The notes: generated by a model from the sequence alone, not told the origin. A stretch of 64,000 nt of DNA from Acidobacteriaceae bacterium KBS 146 (GCA_000688615.1 JHVA01000001.1:434001-498000); one strand, 5' to 3'. Positions 46,421-55,359 are shown, counted from the first letter of the stretch. Translations and numbers: made by a program.

Positions 46421-46448
46421 GAGAGCGCTGGGGCTCGAACCCAGGACA
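46421..46448 (-). other. tRNA 3'-end fragment (T arm and acceptor strand), possible attachment-site scar
   Basis: On the minus strand the sequence gives a T stem CTGGG, loop TTCGAGC, stem CCCAG, then a 7-nt acceptor strand CGCTCTC and discriminator A. No matching 5' half (GAGAGCG) is found on the minus strand beyond it. This is the part of a tRNA gene usually kept as an integrase attachment site. It lies at the edge between hldD and the decayed island. Confidence 0.55.
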
Positions 46449-46509
46449 AACGGCGCACTGCGGTTGTCGCTGGCAGAAGACTCGACACATAGGTCTGTGT
46501 ATTTGGGCG

Positions 46510-47022
46510 TTGTTTGGCGATTGCCAGGAAGCGGTCTACCGCAGCCGAGAGTACCTTGACCTCCGAACGCGGGTGAGTTCCATGCCCCCCGCCATGGAGA
46601 CCTTTCGTAATCGGCTTCGTCTTAAAGCAATCCACTGGCAAAGAGAATTGCCTCGTATCTTGCACCGCCACGTTTTCCTGTACGCCGCAACAAACCCACA
46701 GCAGCCGTTTCAGATCGACGCCCACAGATGCGGCAGAAGCCGGATGGAAGGAATTAGAAGCGTCGATCCCGGCGCAGACTTTACCTGCCGAGGTGATGCG
46801 TGACAGGAAGGACAGCGCCGCCCAGGTTCTTCCTGAGTACTCCCCACCTACCAACTCCGTGACGGCATCCACCGGAAAGCCGCCTTGGATCACTCCGTCG
46901 AGTTCGCTGATGCCGGTCGAAACCAAGGGGCGGACGATACGCGCGGGCGGTGTCAGCGCAGAAGGAATTTTATGTGCGAGAGCTGACTCGATCTGAGCCC
47001 GGATTGTGGAGCTCGGCAGCAT
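46510..47022 (-). pseudogene. Truncated ImuA/RecA-like gene
   Basis: About 170 N-terminal codons read as a RecA-fold protein of the ImuA type: GISELDGVIQGGFPVDAV, a degenerate P-loop GGEYSGRTWAAL and LLWVCCG. GLHGGGHGTHPRSEVK follows, which in acidobacterial homologues lies in the middle of the protein. After about 46510 the homology stops and the frame runs on through the tRNA fragment into hldD, ending at 46369. ImuA helps ImuB and DnaE2 in mutagenic translesion repair. Neither partner is nearby, so this copy is probably non-functional. Confidence 0.65.
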
Positions 47023-47226
47023 GGATTCGCCTTATCTTCGGCTATTTGCAGATGGTCCCGTCAACTCCATTTGCACCGGGAATGTAGCTGGTCAGACGCT
47101 AAACTGTAGTACTCATAGTGAGAATCATTTTCGGAACGTTGCCTTCTATTCCTTCGTCACTTGCGAAGCGCGCGGCAAATGAGGTAGCCGTGAACTGATT
47201 GAGATGCCTTCAATGGCTGCCGATGA

Positions 47227-48262
47227 TTAAGCGTCGGTGTGCGCCCTCTGCTCGTAAAACTCGTGCAGCTTTGCCTGTAAGAGCTTTTTGTCGGGAAGTT
47301 GGGTCTGGTATTCCGCGACCAGCGCGGGGGAAAGGCTCCGGCTCAGGGCGTATTCCACGACCCTCATCGTTCTTGCTGGCGCAGAGCAGCAAGCCGATCG
47401 AAGGCCGTTCGTGGCTCTTGCGAATGGTTCTGTCCAGCGCTTCTAGATAGAAGTCCAGCTTGCCCATGTACTCGGGGCGAAACGCATTAATCTTCAGTTC
47501 GATCGCCACTAAACAATTCAGACCGCGATGGAAGAACAGCAGGTCGAGCGCGAAGTCCTGCCCACCGACCTGTAAGGGATAGCTGAAAGACTTCCTGATC
47601 GAGCTGGGCCGGGACTTCTGCTTCGTTGGTTCGGAGGCTAGTCGAGCAGGGCGCGGTGCCGGTCCGCTTCGGCATGGATCTCGGGAATTCCCAGAACTCC
47701 ACGTTGTAGGCGTCTTTGAAGACGCTCACCGCTTCGGGATGGAATTGTCGCACCGCTGGTGAGACTTTTGGCGGGCTGAGGACGACCCGTGCAAACGGGG
47801 CGCTGTCCAATTGTCGTTCCACTCCCGTTTGCTCCAGCCTTCCCGGATGGCTGTCTGGAGATAGAACTCGCGTTCTTCCTTTCGTTTGGACTGGGCCAGG
47901 ATGAGCAGATGGTGCGACCACGCCAATTGTCGTACCAGTGGTGCGACTTTTTCATCGTCGCGATAGGTCTCGTAGAACTGCCGCATCCGGAACAGGTTGG
48001 CTCGCGTAAAGCCCCGCAATCCCGGTCGCGTCCTGGCGATATATTCCGCGAGCTGGCGTACCACGCCGTCGCCCCATTCGGAAGACGCAATCTTCTCGCT
48101 GATGATTTCTCCGACCTTAAAGTAAAGGTCGATGAGAACTGTGTTGGCTGCCCGGACTGCCTTTTCCTGCGATGCCGCGATCAGTTGCACGATCTCAGCA
48201 AAGGTCGTTTCTTCTGTAGCGGTGTTCCGAAAATGCCTCGGATTGGAGTCGGAAAGGGCCAT
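47227..48262 (-). pseudogene. DUF1016/YhcG-type PDDEXK nuclease-domain gene, several frameshifts
   Basis: The N-terminal DUF1016 domain is intact from ATG 48262 (VLIDLYFKVGEIISEKIASS; RQLAWSHHLLILAQSK). Frameshifts then occur near 47825, 47690 and 47640. The PDDEXK part continues in other frames with VAIELKINAFRPEYMGKLDF and RPSIGLLLCASKND. A further one-base shift near 47365 leads to VVEYALSRSLSPALVAEYQ and a natural stop at 47227. Intact relatives are putative nucleases with suggested roles in defence or phage functions. At least four breaks make this copy dead unless sequencing errors are responsible. Confidence 0.8.
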
Positions 48263-48742
48263 GTTCTTCCTGCTCCATGATAACGAAGGGACTCTTTAGA
48301 AACGCGCTTTGCAGAGGGAGGGAGGGGCTGTGCCCCTCGCCTGTCTTCAGCCGCATTCCGCGTCTTCCGACACCCTCCCCAGCGGCCTGTTCCTGCCGCA
48401 ACGCAACCCTGAAAATCCTGTGCACTGACGCGCTCGAATGTTGAAACCAAACCTTGGCTGAGGTGAGTGGACCGGGACATGCGTTACGTTAGGGATGTTC
48501 GTCCTGATCTGTTGTCGATGAGTGCATTGGCGATTTTGCTTGCAAATGACCATGCGCAGGGACCCCGGAACCTCACCACATTTGGCTATTTCAAGTCACC
48601 CCTCGATGCCGGTTCCAAAGGCTCCTCAGCTCTGTCGCCTGATTAGCCCTTTTTGAAACACGGCAAGTTTTCTATAACATCCCCGGGGCCACGCATGTCC
48701 GTGGTTTAGGCGATCTCTAATGTGGGCGTGCTGGGGATCCTG
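48263..48742. other. 480-nt gap inside the island
   Basis: I see no gene. The region holds a GC-rich hairpin, GAGGGGC/GCCCCTC (48322-48338), just upstream of the DUF1016 remnant and short non-conserved ORFs on both strands. The part near 48742 is downstream of the minus-strand secreted-protein gene and may include its terminator, but none is clear. Confidence 0.5.
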
Positions 48743-50416
48743 TCATTTCTTTTTCCTGTTCAAGATGTCACTCAATTTCCTGATCGATTCATTGATTCCT
48801 TGCGTTGACAAATTGCCGGCACTCAGGTCGGTGAAGTTCATGCTGTACTCGCGAGTAGTGCGAATCTGCTGACTAGGTAGGATCTCCAGCTGCTGGATGG
48901 TAACTGTGTAGGTGTATGAGGCACCCAGTTGTGCAGTCCCCGGGCGATAGCGGATGACAGTAAAAGTGGCATTCCGGGTTTCGCCAGGCTGAATAACGAA
49001 CCTTGGGTCAGCGCTGCTGCCGGTCGTGATCCCAATTCCTTGAGCGCTCAGATCGTGCGACCCGGCGTGGCCCCAGGAATACGTATTTCCCAGGTTGTCC
49101 AATGCTGAGGATGTGCCTGAGGCGTAGGCGAGAATAACTGGCTGATTTGATTGATTGCGAAACTTTACATCGATGTTGAGCACGTGATCCTTGAAATTGC
49201 CAACAGAACTCGCAGAGACATGCGCGATCGTCGCGACGATCGGGCCCGAACTGTAGCAGTGGGGCACCCCCGCGCAGCCATCCGGGAGCGGTGCTACCGA
49301 CCCTCCGTCATTTGAGCCAATATGAGACACAGGCTGCGAAGAGCCGGCGTACATGGGATCGCTGCCCGACAGGCCGTTCCTCAAATGAGTGAAGCTGGCC
49401 TCGTACTCGCGTCCCAGACGGAGCTGATTGACGCCTGCACGGTCAATCTCTCGCAGCGTCATACTGAGCTGGAACGATGTGCCGTAGATGATGTTCCTGT
49501 CCATCGCCAGCATCATTTCCAGACGAGCGTCACCGCTCTCGCCGGGTTGCAGCGTGAACTTGGTGTCTACTTCGGCGGAAGACGTGATCACGCCGAGTCC
49601 CCGGACATTGCTCGGACTCTCCATCACGTACCGGTTACCCTGGTCGTCGAGCCCCAAGCCTGAATTCTGCAGGATGCCCAAGGTAAGCGGCCTGTTCAGC
49701 TTGTTGATGATGCGGAGGTTGGCGGTGAGCACTTTATACCGGCCGGAAGTACTGGTGCGAAAGTCATTAATCGTCGCTGCGAAGCTGTTTGACTCATAGC
49801 AGGGTGTCGCGGGCACGCAGAGGGGTGGCGCGGACGATACGCCGTCACGAGCGACAGGTTGCGCAGGCGGTGCTGAACCACGCGATGCGGAGTTGGATTG
49901 TGAGGCCCGCTGGAGATTTGCCAGTGCCTGCGCGAGCGCCGGCCGCGGCCAGTTTCTCATTCGGTCCATCGCATCGCGCGGAATGACCACGGTACGCTGG
50001 CGCTCTGCAAATGCAAGGACGGTAGTTTCTTTGTGTCGCAGGAAGACTTCGATGGTGTCGTTGGGCACGTCAATCAGCAAGACAGCTTCTTCTTCGCCCC
50101 CTCGATGTGGAGCGTTGCCTTCGGTGTGTAGTACCCCATCCTGTTCCTCCAGTTCTGAGGCGGGATCGAGGTTTCCGATCAGGGCGTTGTACTCAGCACC
50201 AAGCAGAGCCATCAGCCTTCTCTGAAGCGGCTGAGTCTTCCAGAGATCGTAGGGCTCCTGTCCCACGTGCTTTTGCAAATAGGCCAGGGGAGAACCACCC
50301 GTGGGGCGGTTCAGTTGGGCCCGGGCTGAAAGAATTGCGGGGCTGAGGAACGAAGGGACTAGGAAGAGGAATGCGAATACTCGCAACGAGGGCAGGGCAG
50401 TGCACCGGCTAGACAT
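48743..50416 (-). CDS. Secreted protein with a duplicated ~150-residue domain (unknown family)
   Basis: This 557-residue protein has a signal peptide (FAFLFLVPSFLSPAILSARA). An N-terminal domain at about 45-165 (LQKHVGQEPYDLWKTQPLQR, later VPNDTIEVFLRHKETTV) faintly recalls small periplasmic inhibitor-like proteins. Two related domains follow at about 195-345 and 370-530. Each begins with a Cys-x4-Cys-Tyr or similar pair (CVPATPCY; CAGVPHCY), continues IVATI or FAATIN plus a strand-rich segment, and includes IQPGE or LQPGE before a beta stretch. They look like Ig-type beta domains. I do not recognise a named family. It lies 48 nt downstream of the membrane-protein gene on the same strand. Confidence 0.75.
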   Translation of the reverse strand: MSSRCTALPSLRVFAFLFLVPSFLSPAILSARAQLNRPTGGSPLAYLQKHVGQEPYDLWKTQPLQRRLMALLGAEYNALIGNLDPASELEEQDGVLHTEGNAPHRGGEEEAVLLIDVPNDTIEVFLRHKETTVLAFAERQRTVVIPRDAMDRMRNWPRPALAQALANLQRASQSNSASRGSAPPAQPVARDGVSSAPPLCVPATPCYESNSFAATINDFRTSTSGRYKVLTANLRIINKLNRPLTLGILQNSGLGLDDQGNRYVMESPSNVRGLGVITSSAEVDTKFTLQPGESGDARLEMMLAMDRNIIYGTSFQLSMTLREIDRAGVNQLRLGREYEASFTHLRNGLSGSDPMYAGSSQPVSHIGSNDGGSVAPLPDGCAGVPHCYSSGPIVATIAHVSASSVGNFKDHVLNIDVKFRNQSNQPVILAYASGTSSALDNLGNTYSWGHAGSHDLSAQGIGITTGSSADPRFVIQPGETRNATFTVIRYRPGTAQLGASYTYTVTIQQLEILPSQQIRTTREYSMNFTDLSAGNLSTQGINESIRKLSDILNRKKK

Positions 50417-50464
50417 AGCAGCTCCAGGTGTATTCAGGGTTGCAGAGGATAGTTAGGGCGGAGA

Positions 50465-51235
50465 TCAGGCCTGATGTACCAGCGCCTTTTTGATGGCTGT
50501 GACTGCCAGGTAAATACTTGCCGCGATGGCTATATACGTACCAACCCCGAGCGCGATTGCCTTCATGAGTTCCTGGCTGGCCTGCTGCGCCATCTCTTGC
50601 AGGAATTCCCCTGATCCACCTGCGTTGGTCAAGGAGCTGACGCTGTTCCGCAGCAGCCAACCCACGATGACCATGAAGCAGAGAGGCAGACAGCCACCCA
50701 AGGCCGCACGCCTGCCTTTCCAGACGTACGGCATGAAGGGCCCGAGCAGGGCTGCCACAGCCAGTAATCCGTAGATTCCGGTGTTGGTGGTACCTTGCGC
50801 TCCCTGCAGCACCCTTTCAAGCGGGCTGCTCGAGTTCAGCAACCCCAGTAATTGCCAGAATGTGTAATCGAGCCTACCCAGAGGCGTCTGAATCGAAAGA
50901 GCGGAAAAACTGAACCAACCGAGAAATAAAACGCCGACTGCCGCAAGAGTGGGCAGACCAAAGCGGGCCACCGCCGCCGCCGCCAGCTTCCCGCCCTTGT
51001 CACGCGCGGAGGCCAAAGCAAGCTCCGCCTGCTCTTTGGCAATCTGCGAGTCCGGGATGCTTCTTAGTCCTACGATTTCGCCCGCTGCGTCAAACTCGAC
51101 CTCGACACTCATGCCGGTCGCGGGTGGCACGTCAGACTTCCAGACGTTTTCCAGCGCAAATGGATATTGCTGGCCTGTGACCGTGATCAGACCCGAACCC
51201 ATACACGTATCGCGTAAAATCTTTCCTCGCGGCAT
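50465..51235 (-). CDS. Membrane protein with N-terminal OB-like domain (unknown function)
   Basis: This protein of about 256 residues opens with MPRGKILRDTCMGSGLITVT and a short beta-rich domain to about residue 65 that resembles an S1/cold-shock-like fold. A charged helix and about four membrane segments follow (PTLAAVGVLFLGWFSFSAL; YGLLAVAALLGPFMPYV; CLPLCFMVIVGWLL; YIAIAASIYLAVTAI). I chose ATG 51235, preceded by AGAGAGG; the longer start at 51313 is unsupported. It is likely co-transcribed with the secreted protein and is divergent from the CadC-like regulator. No function is assigned. Confidence 0.72.
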   Translation of the reverse strand: MPRGKILRDTCMGSGLITVTGQQYPFALENVWKSDVPPATGMSVEVEFDAAGEIVGLRSIPDSQIAKEQAELALASARDKGGKLAAAAVARFGLPTLAAVGVLFLGWFSFSALSIQTPLGRLDYTFWQLLGLLNSSSPLERVLQGAQGTTNTGIYGLLAVAALLGPFMPYVWKGRRAALGGCLPLCFMVIVGWLLRNSVSSLTNAGGSGEFLQEMAQQASQELMKAIALGVGTYIAIAASIYLAVTAIKKALVHQA

Positions 51236-51337
51236 AGGACCTCTCTGACTTGATTTTGCTGACTCATTGAACTCTGGCCCGACCGCGGAGATTTGTCCTG
51301 ACGGAGATCTCAAGAAACTCTAAAGGCCGCTAACCCT

Positions 51338-53254
51338 ATGTCTTTGCAACGTAACTCAGGCGACTCTCGCACTACGTGGATCTTCGGCAACTGTGAGCTG
51401 GATGAGCTCAGCCGCCAGTTGAGAGTCGACGGGAAGCTGGTTGAGCTGGAGACCAAGCCACTGGAGGTGCTACGCCAGCTACTGCTCCGTGCCGGTGAGG
51501 TGGTCACCAAGCAGGAGCTTTTTGACCTGGTCTGGCCCGGGCTGGTGGTAGTAGACGGATCCCTGGCCACAGCCGTCTCCAAGTTGCGCAGAGCATTAAA
51601 TGACCGGGATGCCACAATGATTGCTACGGTGGCCAGGGTTGGATACAGGTTCGACGCGACAGTGCGGGTGAGGCACACTGAAGAGCCAATTGTGCTCGCC
51701 CCGCTTTCAGGGCAGACTGCTGAACTAATCTCGACCTCCGCCGCGCAACCCACGAGGTCGCGCCCTATCTCTCCAGGATGGTTTGCCGCTGTTTCAGTGG
51801 TGTGCCTCATCTTGCTCGCGGCGCCGGTGTTTCTGTCCAGCAAGCGCCGGTTGACGCCCCCCGGCCCAGCTGCCAATTCAGTTGCGGTCCTCCCATTTCA
51901 GAACACCGACACAAATGCCGATCTCGACTATCTCCGAGTAAGCCTGGCAGACGAGGTGGCCACAGAGCTTAGCAACGTCCGCTCACTTTCGGTCAGACCG
52001 TCGACGACCACCGATAAGGCGCTTGCAGTCGACCCTGATGTCCTCCGCGTGGGGCACACGCTGAATGTCACAAATGTAGTGACTGGTCATTACGGAACGG
52101 AAGACGGGCAACTCCGCGTCACGATGGAAGCGACCAACGTGCAGAATAATCGCGTCATCTGGCGGGACAGCTTGAGCGCGCCGGTGGGCGACCTATTGGC
52201 GCTGCGAGATCAAATCGTGGCTCGGACGAAAGGCCACCTCGCGGTCGCTTTGGGCGCTGGCCGCCAGAGCTCCGCAGATATCCGGCCGGCCAGCAACGAA
52301 GCCTACGAGCTCTACCTGCGCAGCCTGTCCTTTCCTTACGATCCGGAGCCAAGTAAAGAAGCGCGTCAAATGCTCGAGAAATCCATTGAGCTAGATGCTT
52401 CCTTTGCTCCGGCATGGCTGATGTTGTCGCGGCGGTACTACGTCGACACCCGGTATGCTAGTGGAAACGACCCGGCTATGTCGCGCTTCGAAGCCGCTCT
52501 GGAGCGCTCTCGGGTCCTGAATCCGAACGATGTCGCGGCAAGTGCAGGCCTGGTCGCGTATCACACCGAACGTGGCGAACTAGAGAAGGCTCTCGAGGAG
52601 GCTCAGGACCTGGTGCACCGTCGGCCGGACAGTGCGGATGCACATTACTCGCTGAGCTATGTCTTCCGGTATGCGGGGCTCCTGGAGAAGGCGGCAACTC
52701 AATGCGACATTGCATTCCTCCTTGACCGCCATACCCAAAATTCCGGGCTGCGGTCCTGTGCAGTCGTGTTCCTGCTGGGCGGGAACTATGAACGTGCGAT
52801 GGATTACGTCCGACTCGATCCACCAGGCTCGAGTTGGAGCAAGGCGCTTTCCGCACACATCTTTCTGCGGAGCGGACGGGGCGACGAGGCTGTGCGGCTC
52901 GGCCCACCTGGCATTCCGCAATGGCGTAGCTTCGATGCTTTGGTTGCATGCGCGAACCATCAGCCGTCCGCGGAGGTCGATGCGCTCACCAGCAGAGTAC
53001 AGCCGGCGGATGACCCTGAAACAAATTACTTCGCCGCTTCCCACTTGGCCTACTGTGGCAAAACCGATGCAGCTCTCGCTCTGCTAAAGCAGGCAATTCT
53101 AGGCGGCTATTGTTCTTATCCAGCTCTGGATACAGACCCTTTCTTCATCAAAGTTCGTAATCTTCCACAATTTGGTAAGTTGCGCGCATCCGGGGCGAAA
53201 TGTCAGGCCAGATTCGTGCTTGAGCCAGGTCTTATCAAACTCTCGCGTTGGTAG
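51338..53254 (+). CDS. ToxR/CadC-like membrane-bound winged-helix regulator with TPR repeats
   Basis: This 638-residue one-component regulator has an OmpR-type DNA-binding domain at residues 10-108 (QLRVDGKLVELETKPLEVLR; TAVSKLRRALNDRD; IATVARVGYRF), a linker, one membrane helix at about 147-165 (FAAVSVVCLILLAAPVFL), a TolB-like segment AVLPFQNTDTNADLDYLRVS and TPR-type repeats from about 320 to 610. This layout places the TPR sensor outside the cytoplasm. It is divergent from the membrane-protein and secreted-protein genes across a 102-nt gap, the usual place for its operator, so it probably controls them. Confidence 0.85.
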   Translation: MSLQRNSGDSRTTWIFGNCELDELSRQLRVDGKLVELETKPLEVLRQLLLRAGEVVTKQELFDLVWPGLVVVDGSLATAVSKLRRALNDRDATMIATVARVGYRFDATVRVRHTEEPIVLAPLSGQTAELISTSAAQPTRSRPISPGWFAAVSVVCLILLAAPVFLSSKRRLTPPGPAANSVAVLPFQNTDTNADLDYLRVSLADEVATELSNVRSLSVRPSTTTDKALAVDPDVLRVGHTLNVTNVVTGHYGTEDGQLRVTMEATNVQNNRVIWRDSLSAPVGDLLALRDQIVARTKGHLAVALGAGRQSSADIRPASNEAYELYLRSLSFPYDPEPSKEARQMLEKSIELDASFAPAWLMLSRRYYVDTRYASGNDPAMSRFEAALERSRVLNPNDVAASAGLVAYHTERGELEKALEEAQDLVHRRPDSADAHYSLSYVFRYAGLLEKAATQCDIAFLLDRHTQNSGLRSCAVVFLLGGNYERAMDYVRLDPPGSSWSKALSAHIFLRSGRGDEAVRLGPPGIPQWRSFDALVACANHQPSAEVDALTSRVQPADDPETNYFAASHLAYCGKTDAALALLKQAILGGYCSYPALDTDPFFIKVRNLPQFGKLRASGAKCQARFVLEPGLIKLSRW

Positions 53255-53542
53255 TTTTGTTTGTCCCAGGCACTTCTCGCTTCGTGAGAACACCAATCAC
53301 ACTCGTCGAGACCGAGTAGGTAGCCTTCAAGATTGATAGCAGACAACCTGCTTCTCGGCCTGGAGGCCGTTGCTTAACCTATACCTTTCGAACAGAGCCG
53401 TGCTTCACTTTCGACCATCTATTCTCAGAAGTTTACCTGGCCGCTGCCCGGCAGCCCCGTCGAACGATCATGCGCGGGTCTGAGGCTGACAAATAACACA
53501 CCGTCCGTTCGTGCGAACAGGCCGATGCACTCATCGACAAGC
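53255..53542. other. Gap between regulator gene and IS481-type remnant
   Basis: 288 nt with no gene recognised. It should contain the left end of the insertion sequence, but I cannot identify a terminal inverted repeat or target duplication by eye. Confidence 0.45.
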
Positions 53543-54733
53543 TCAGACAACTCTTCTCGCAGACCTGAACCGAAGCTCTTCCGCGTTAAGTCCTCCGATC
53601 TTCATGTTTCGAAAGTAAACTCTATAGAATCCGGGTGTTACTAACTCGAATGCCAACTCTTCGAAGCGGGAAACCTCGCTGATGAAGATTCTCGTCTTAT
53701 GCCAACTGATATCTCCACTATTGTTCGCGCGTCGCAATAGAATGCCTTTCGGGTAAATGAACTCCGGCAACTTGCGTGGGAGGCGGACGGAGCTTGGCTG
53801 GTAGAGATTAGCTTGAACATGGTTGTCCAGCGCCTCATGGGGACGCTCGTTGTTGAACATGTAACGAAACTGATCGAAGAGACTCTGCGGTGCACGAAGG
53901 GATGCTGCAGGCGGCTTTGTCGTATCCTCCTTCAGCGTGCGGTGCATCCGCTCGTGGCGGCCGTTTTGTTGCGGTCTGCCAGCTTGAATCCGCTCATCCA
54001 CAATCCCAAGCTTCATCCACCCGAGCGAGAGTTTTGACAGCCCCATCAACCCCGTGCCCGCAAATGGCACCCCATTGTCGGTCCTGATCCTTGCTGGCAC
54101 ACCGTACTCGCGTATGGCTGCCTCGCAGACCGCTCGGACCTGGCTAAGGTCGATACGTGAGACGATATGGCAACGAATCAAGTAACGGCTATGCGCGTCG
54201 GTGATGATAAACGGATCGCATCGCTTGCCATCGCCGGTCGAGAAGTAGCCCTTGAAATCCATGCACCACAGCTGATTAGGGCCAGTCACCAGAGAAAACG
54301 GCTCGGAGCATGGGGTGGTGCGCTTCCTCTTCCTTTGCGGACTGGTCAGGCCTGCGCGGCTTCAAGTGTTGCCGACAGTCCTCGCTGCAGGCCACACTAA
54401 CTCTGGCTGTAGCATCTCGAGCCTCGCCTTGAGTTTGCGCACGCCCCAGGACGGATGCTTAGCTCGAAGCACGAGGATAGCGTTCTCCATCGGCTCGAGC
54501 GTCGCGTGCGAACAGGTATGCGGTCGGCGACTACGATCCACGAGTCCTTCTGGTCCCGTCTCATTGTAACGCTTGATCCAGCGGTAGGCTGTTGGACGCG
54601 AGATTCCATACGCGCGACACAGGTCCGCTACTGACATCTCTTCCTTCTGGTAGCTCGATAAGAACCGCAAACGTTGATCCAAGATATAACTCTCTTTCCA
54701 GGACGTAACCCATCGTCGTGCGTTCCCAAACAC
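53543..54733 (-). mobile_element. IS481-type transposase gene with one in-frame stop codon
   Basis: Two minus-strand ORFs in the same frame, 54362-54733 (123 codons) and 53543-54289 (248 codons), are joined through 24 readable codons and one TGA at 54362-54364. The first half has two helix-turn-helix parts (MSVADLCRAYGISRPTAYRW and GVRKLKARLEM). The second is the DDE integrase core: Asp in WCMDFKGYF, Asp in RIRTDNGVPFAG, Glu in NGRHERMHRTLKE. Near the stop the sequence looks like a one-base deletion followed by a one-base insertion, which restored the frame but created the TGA. The element is probably inactive. Confidence 0.88.
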
Positions 54734-55048
54734 CGACTGCTCCTTTACCGCTGCGCTTCGCTATAAACCATGCCTTCGGTCTGTTTTGTAACGCAAGTGC
54801 TAAGTACGCTCAGGGGCTCGGCCCCGATCGCGCGGCGCAAGGGGTAGCCCCAATCTTCCGTGCTTCGCTTGTGCAGACCTCCGCTACGCTACGCCCTTTC
54901 CGTTCCGCCTTCGGCTCCTCTTCAAGAGGTGGTGAGACCCCTCCCCGTTGCGCCTTGCTACCCCCGCCTTCGCCAGGAGGCGTTCGGCATGTAGGTACAT
55001 GCCACACATGGCATGAAAAGCAAAAGCAACCACAAGGGAGAAAACATC
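54734..55048. other. 315-nt gap with overlapping hairpins upstream of the ArdC-like remnant
   Basis: There is no supported gene. The right part carries the hairpins described at 54986-55015 and CGCCT/AGGCG repeats. The left part should contain the right end of the insertion sequence. A proline/histidine-rich plus-strand ORF across it (54718-55134) looks like a shadow. Confidence 0.5.
54986..55015 (+). promoter_or_regulatory. Two overlapping, mutually exclusive inverted repeats
   Basis: GGCATGTA-GG-TACATGCC (54986-55003) and CATGCCA-CACA-TGGCATG (54998-55015) are both perfect and share CATGCC (54998-55003). Only one can form at a time. They lie 34 nt before the ATG of the ArdC-like remnant and could be an operator pair or an RNA switch left over from the mobile element. 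Confidence 0.45.
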
Positions 55049-55231
55049 ATGAGCACCACCGCCACCACCATCGACAGCAAGAAGCCCAACACCAAACAGG
55101 AACTCATCGCCGCAAACATCAAACTGCTGATTGAGCAACTGGAGGCCGGACATTCCGACGCCCTCACCAACTACCTCACAACGATGAGCCGCTTTCACAA
55201 CTACTCTCAAGGAAGCCGCCACCGCCTATAA
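55049..55231 (+). pseudogene. ArdC-like antirestriction protein, N-terminal remnant
   Basis: About 50 codons read MSTTATTIDSKKPNTKQELI and LLIEQLEAGHSDALTNYL, then a fragment FHNYS, as in the N-terminal DNA-binding domain of ArdC-type antirestriction proteins of plasmids and conjugative elements. The start has GGGAG 8 nt upstream. After FHNYS the reading frame is lost and the ORF ends at 55231. Full-length relatives have about 300 residues. The sequence continues in another frame as a ParB-like tail. Confidence 0.6.
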
Positions 55232-55340
55232 GGTGGACACCGACGCCATCATAGCTAAAGTACAGCAGGACTTCGCCGCGAAGGATAGGGCAAAGAGAAT
55301 ACCGCAGCCAGCGACGAAGACCCCGAAGAAAGCGGCCTGA
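55203..55340 (+). pseudogene. ParB-like C-terminal fragment fused out of frame
   Basis: In the +1 frame relative to the ArdC remnant, about 45 codons read TLKEAATAYKVDTDAIIAKV, then DFAAKDRAKR and a Lys/Pro tail ending PKKAA. This resembles the C-terminal tail of plasmid or acidobacterial ParB-type proteins. It has no start codon of its own. A deletion probably joined the ArdC start to this tail. Confidence 0.5.
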
Positions 55341-55359
55341 ACAATTCCATTCTTCGAGG

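Noticed and set aside
46421..46510. A complete tRNA gene on the minus strand
   Set aside because: Only the T arm and 3' acceptor strand are present. No matching 5' acceptor strand, D arm or 7-nt anticodon loop could be found.
54810..55007. A CRISPR-like or iteron repeat array in the GC-rich gap
   Set aside because: Only short, irregular repeats such as GCGTA pairs and CGCCT/AGGCG were found, with no regular unit or spacing.
54718..55134. A His/Gln-rich ORF at the IS/ArdC boundary
   Set aside because: It crosses the IS end and the hairpins, and its His-rich tail is the shifted frame of the ArdC-like start.
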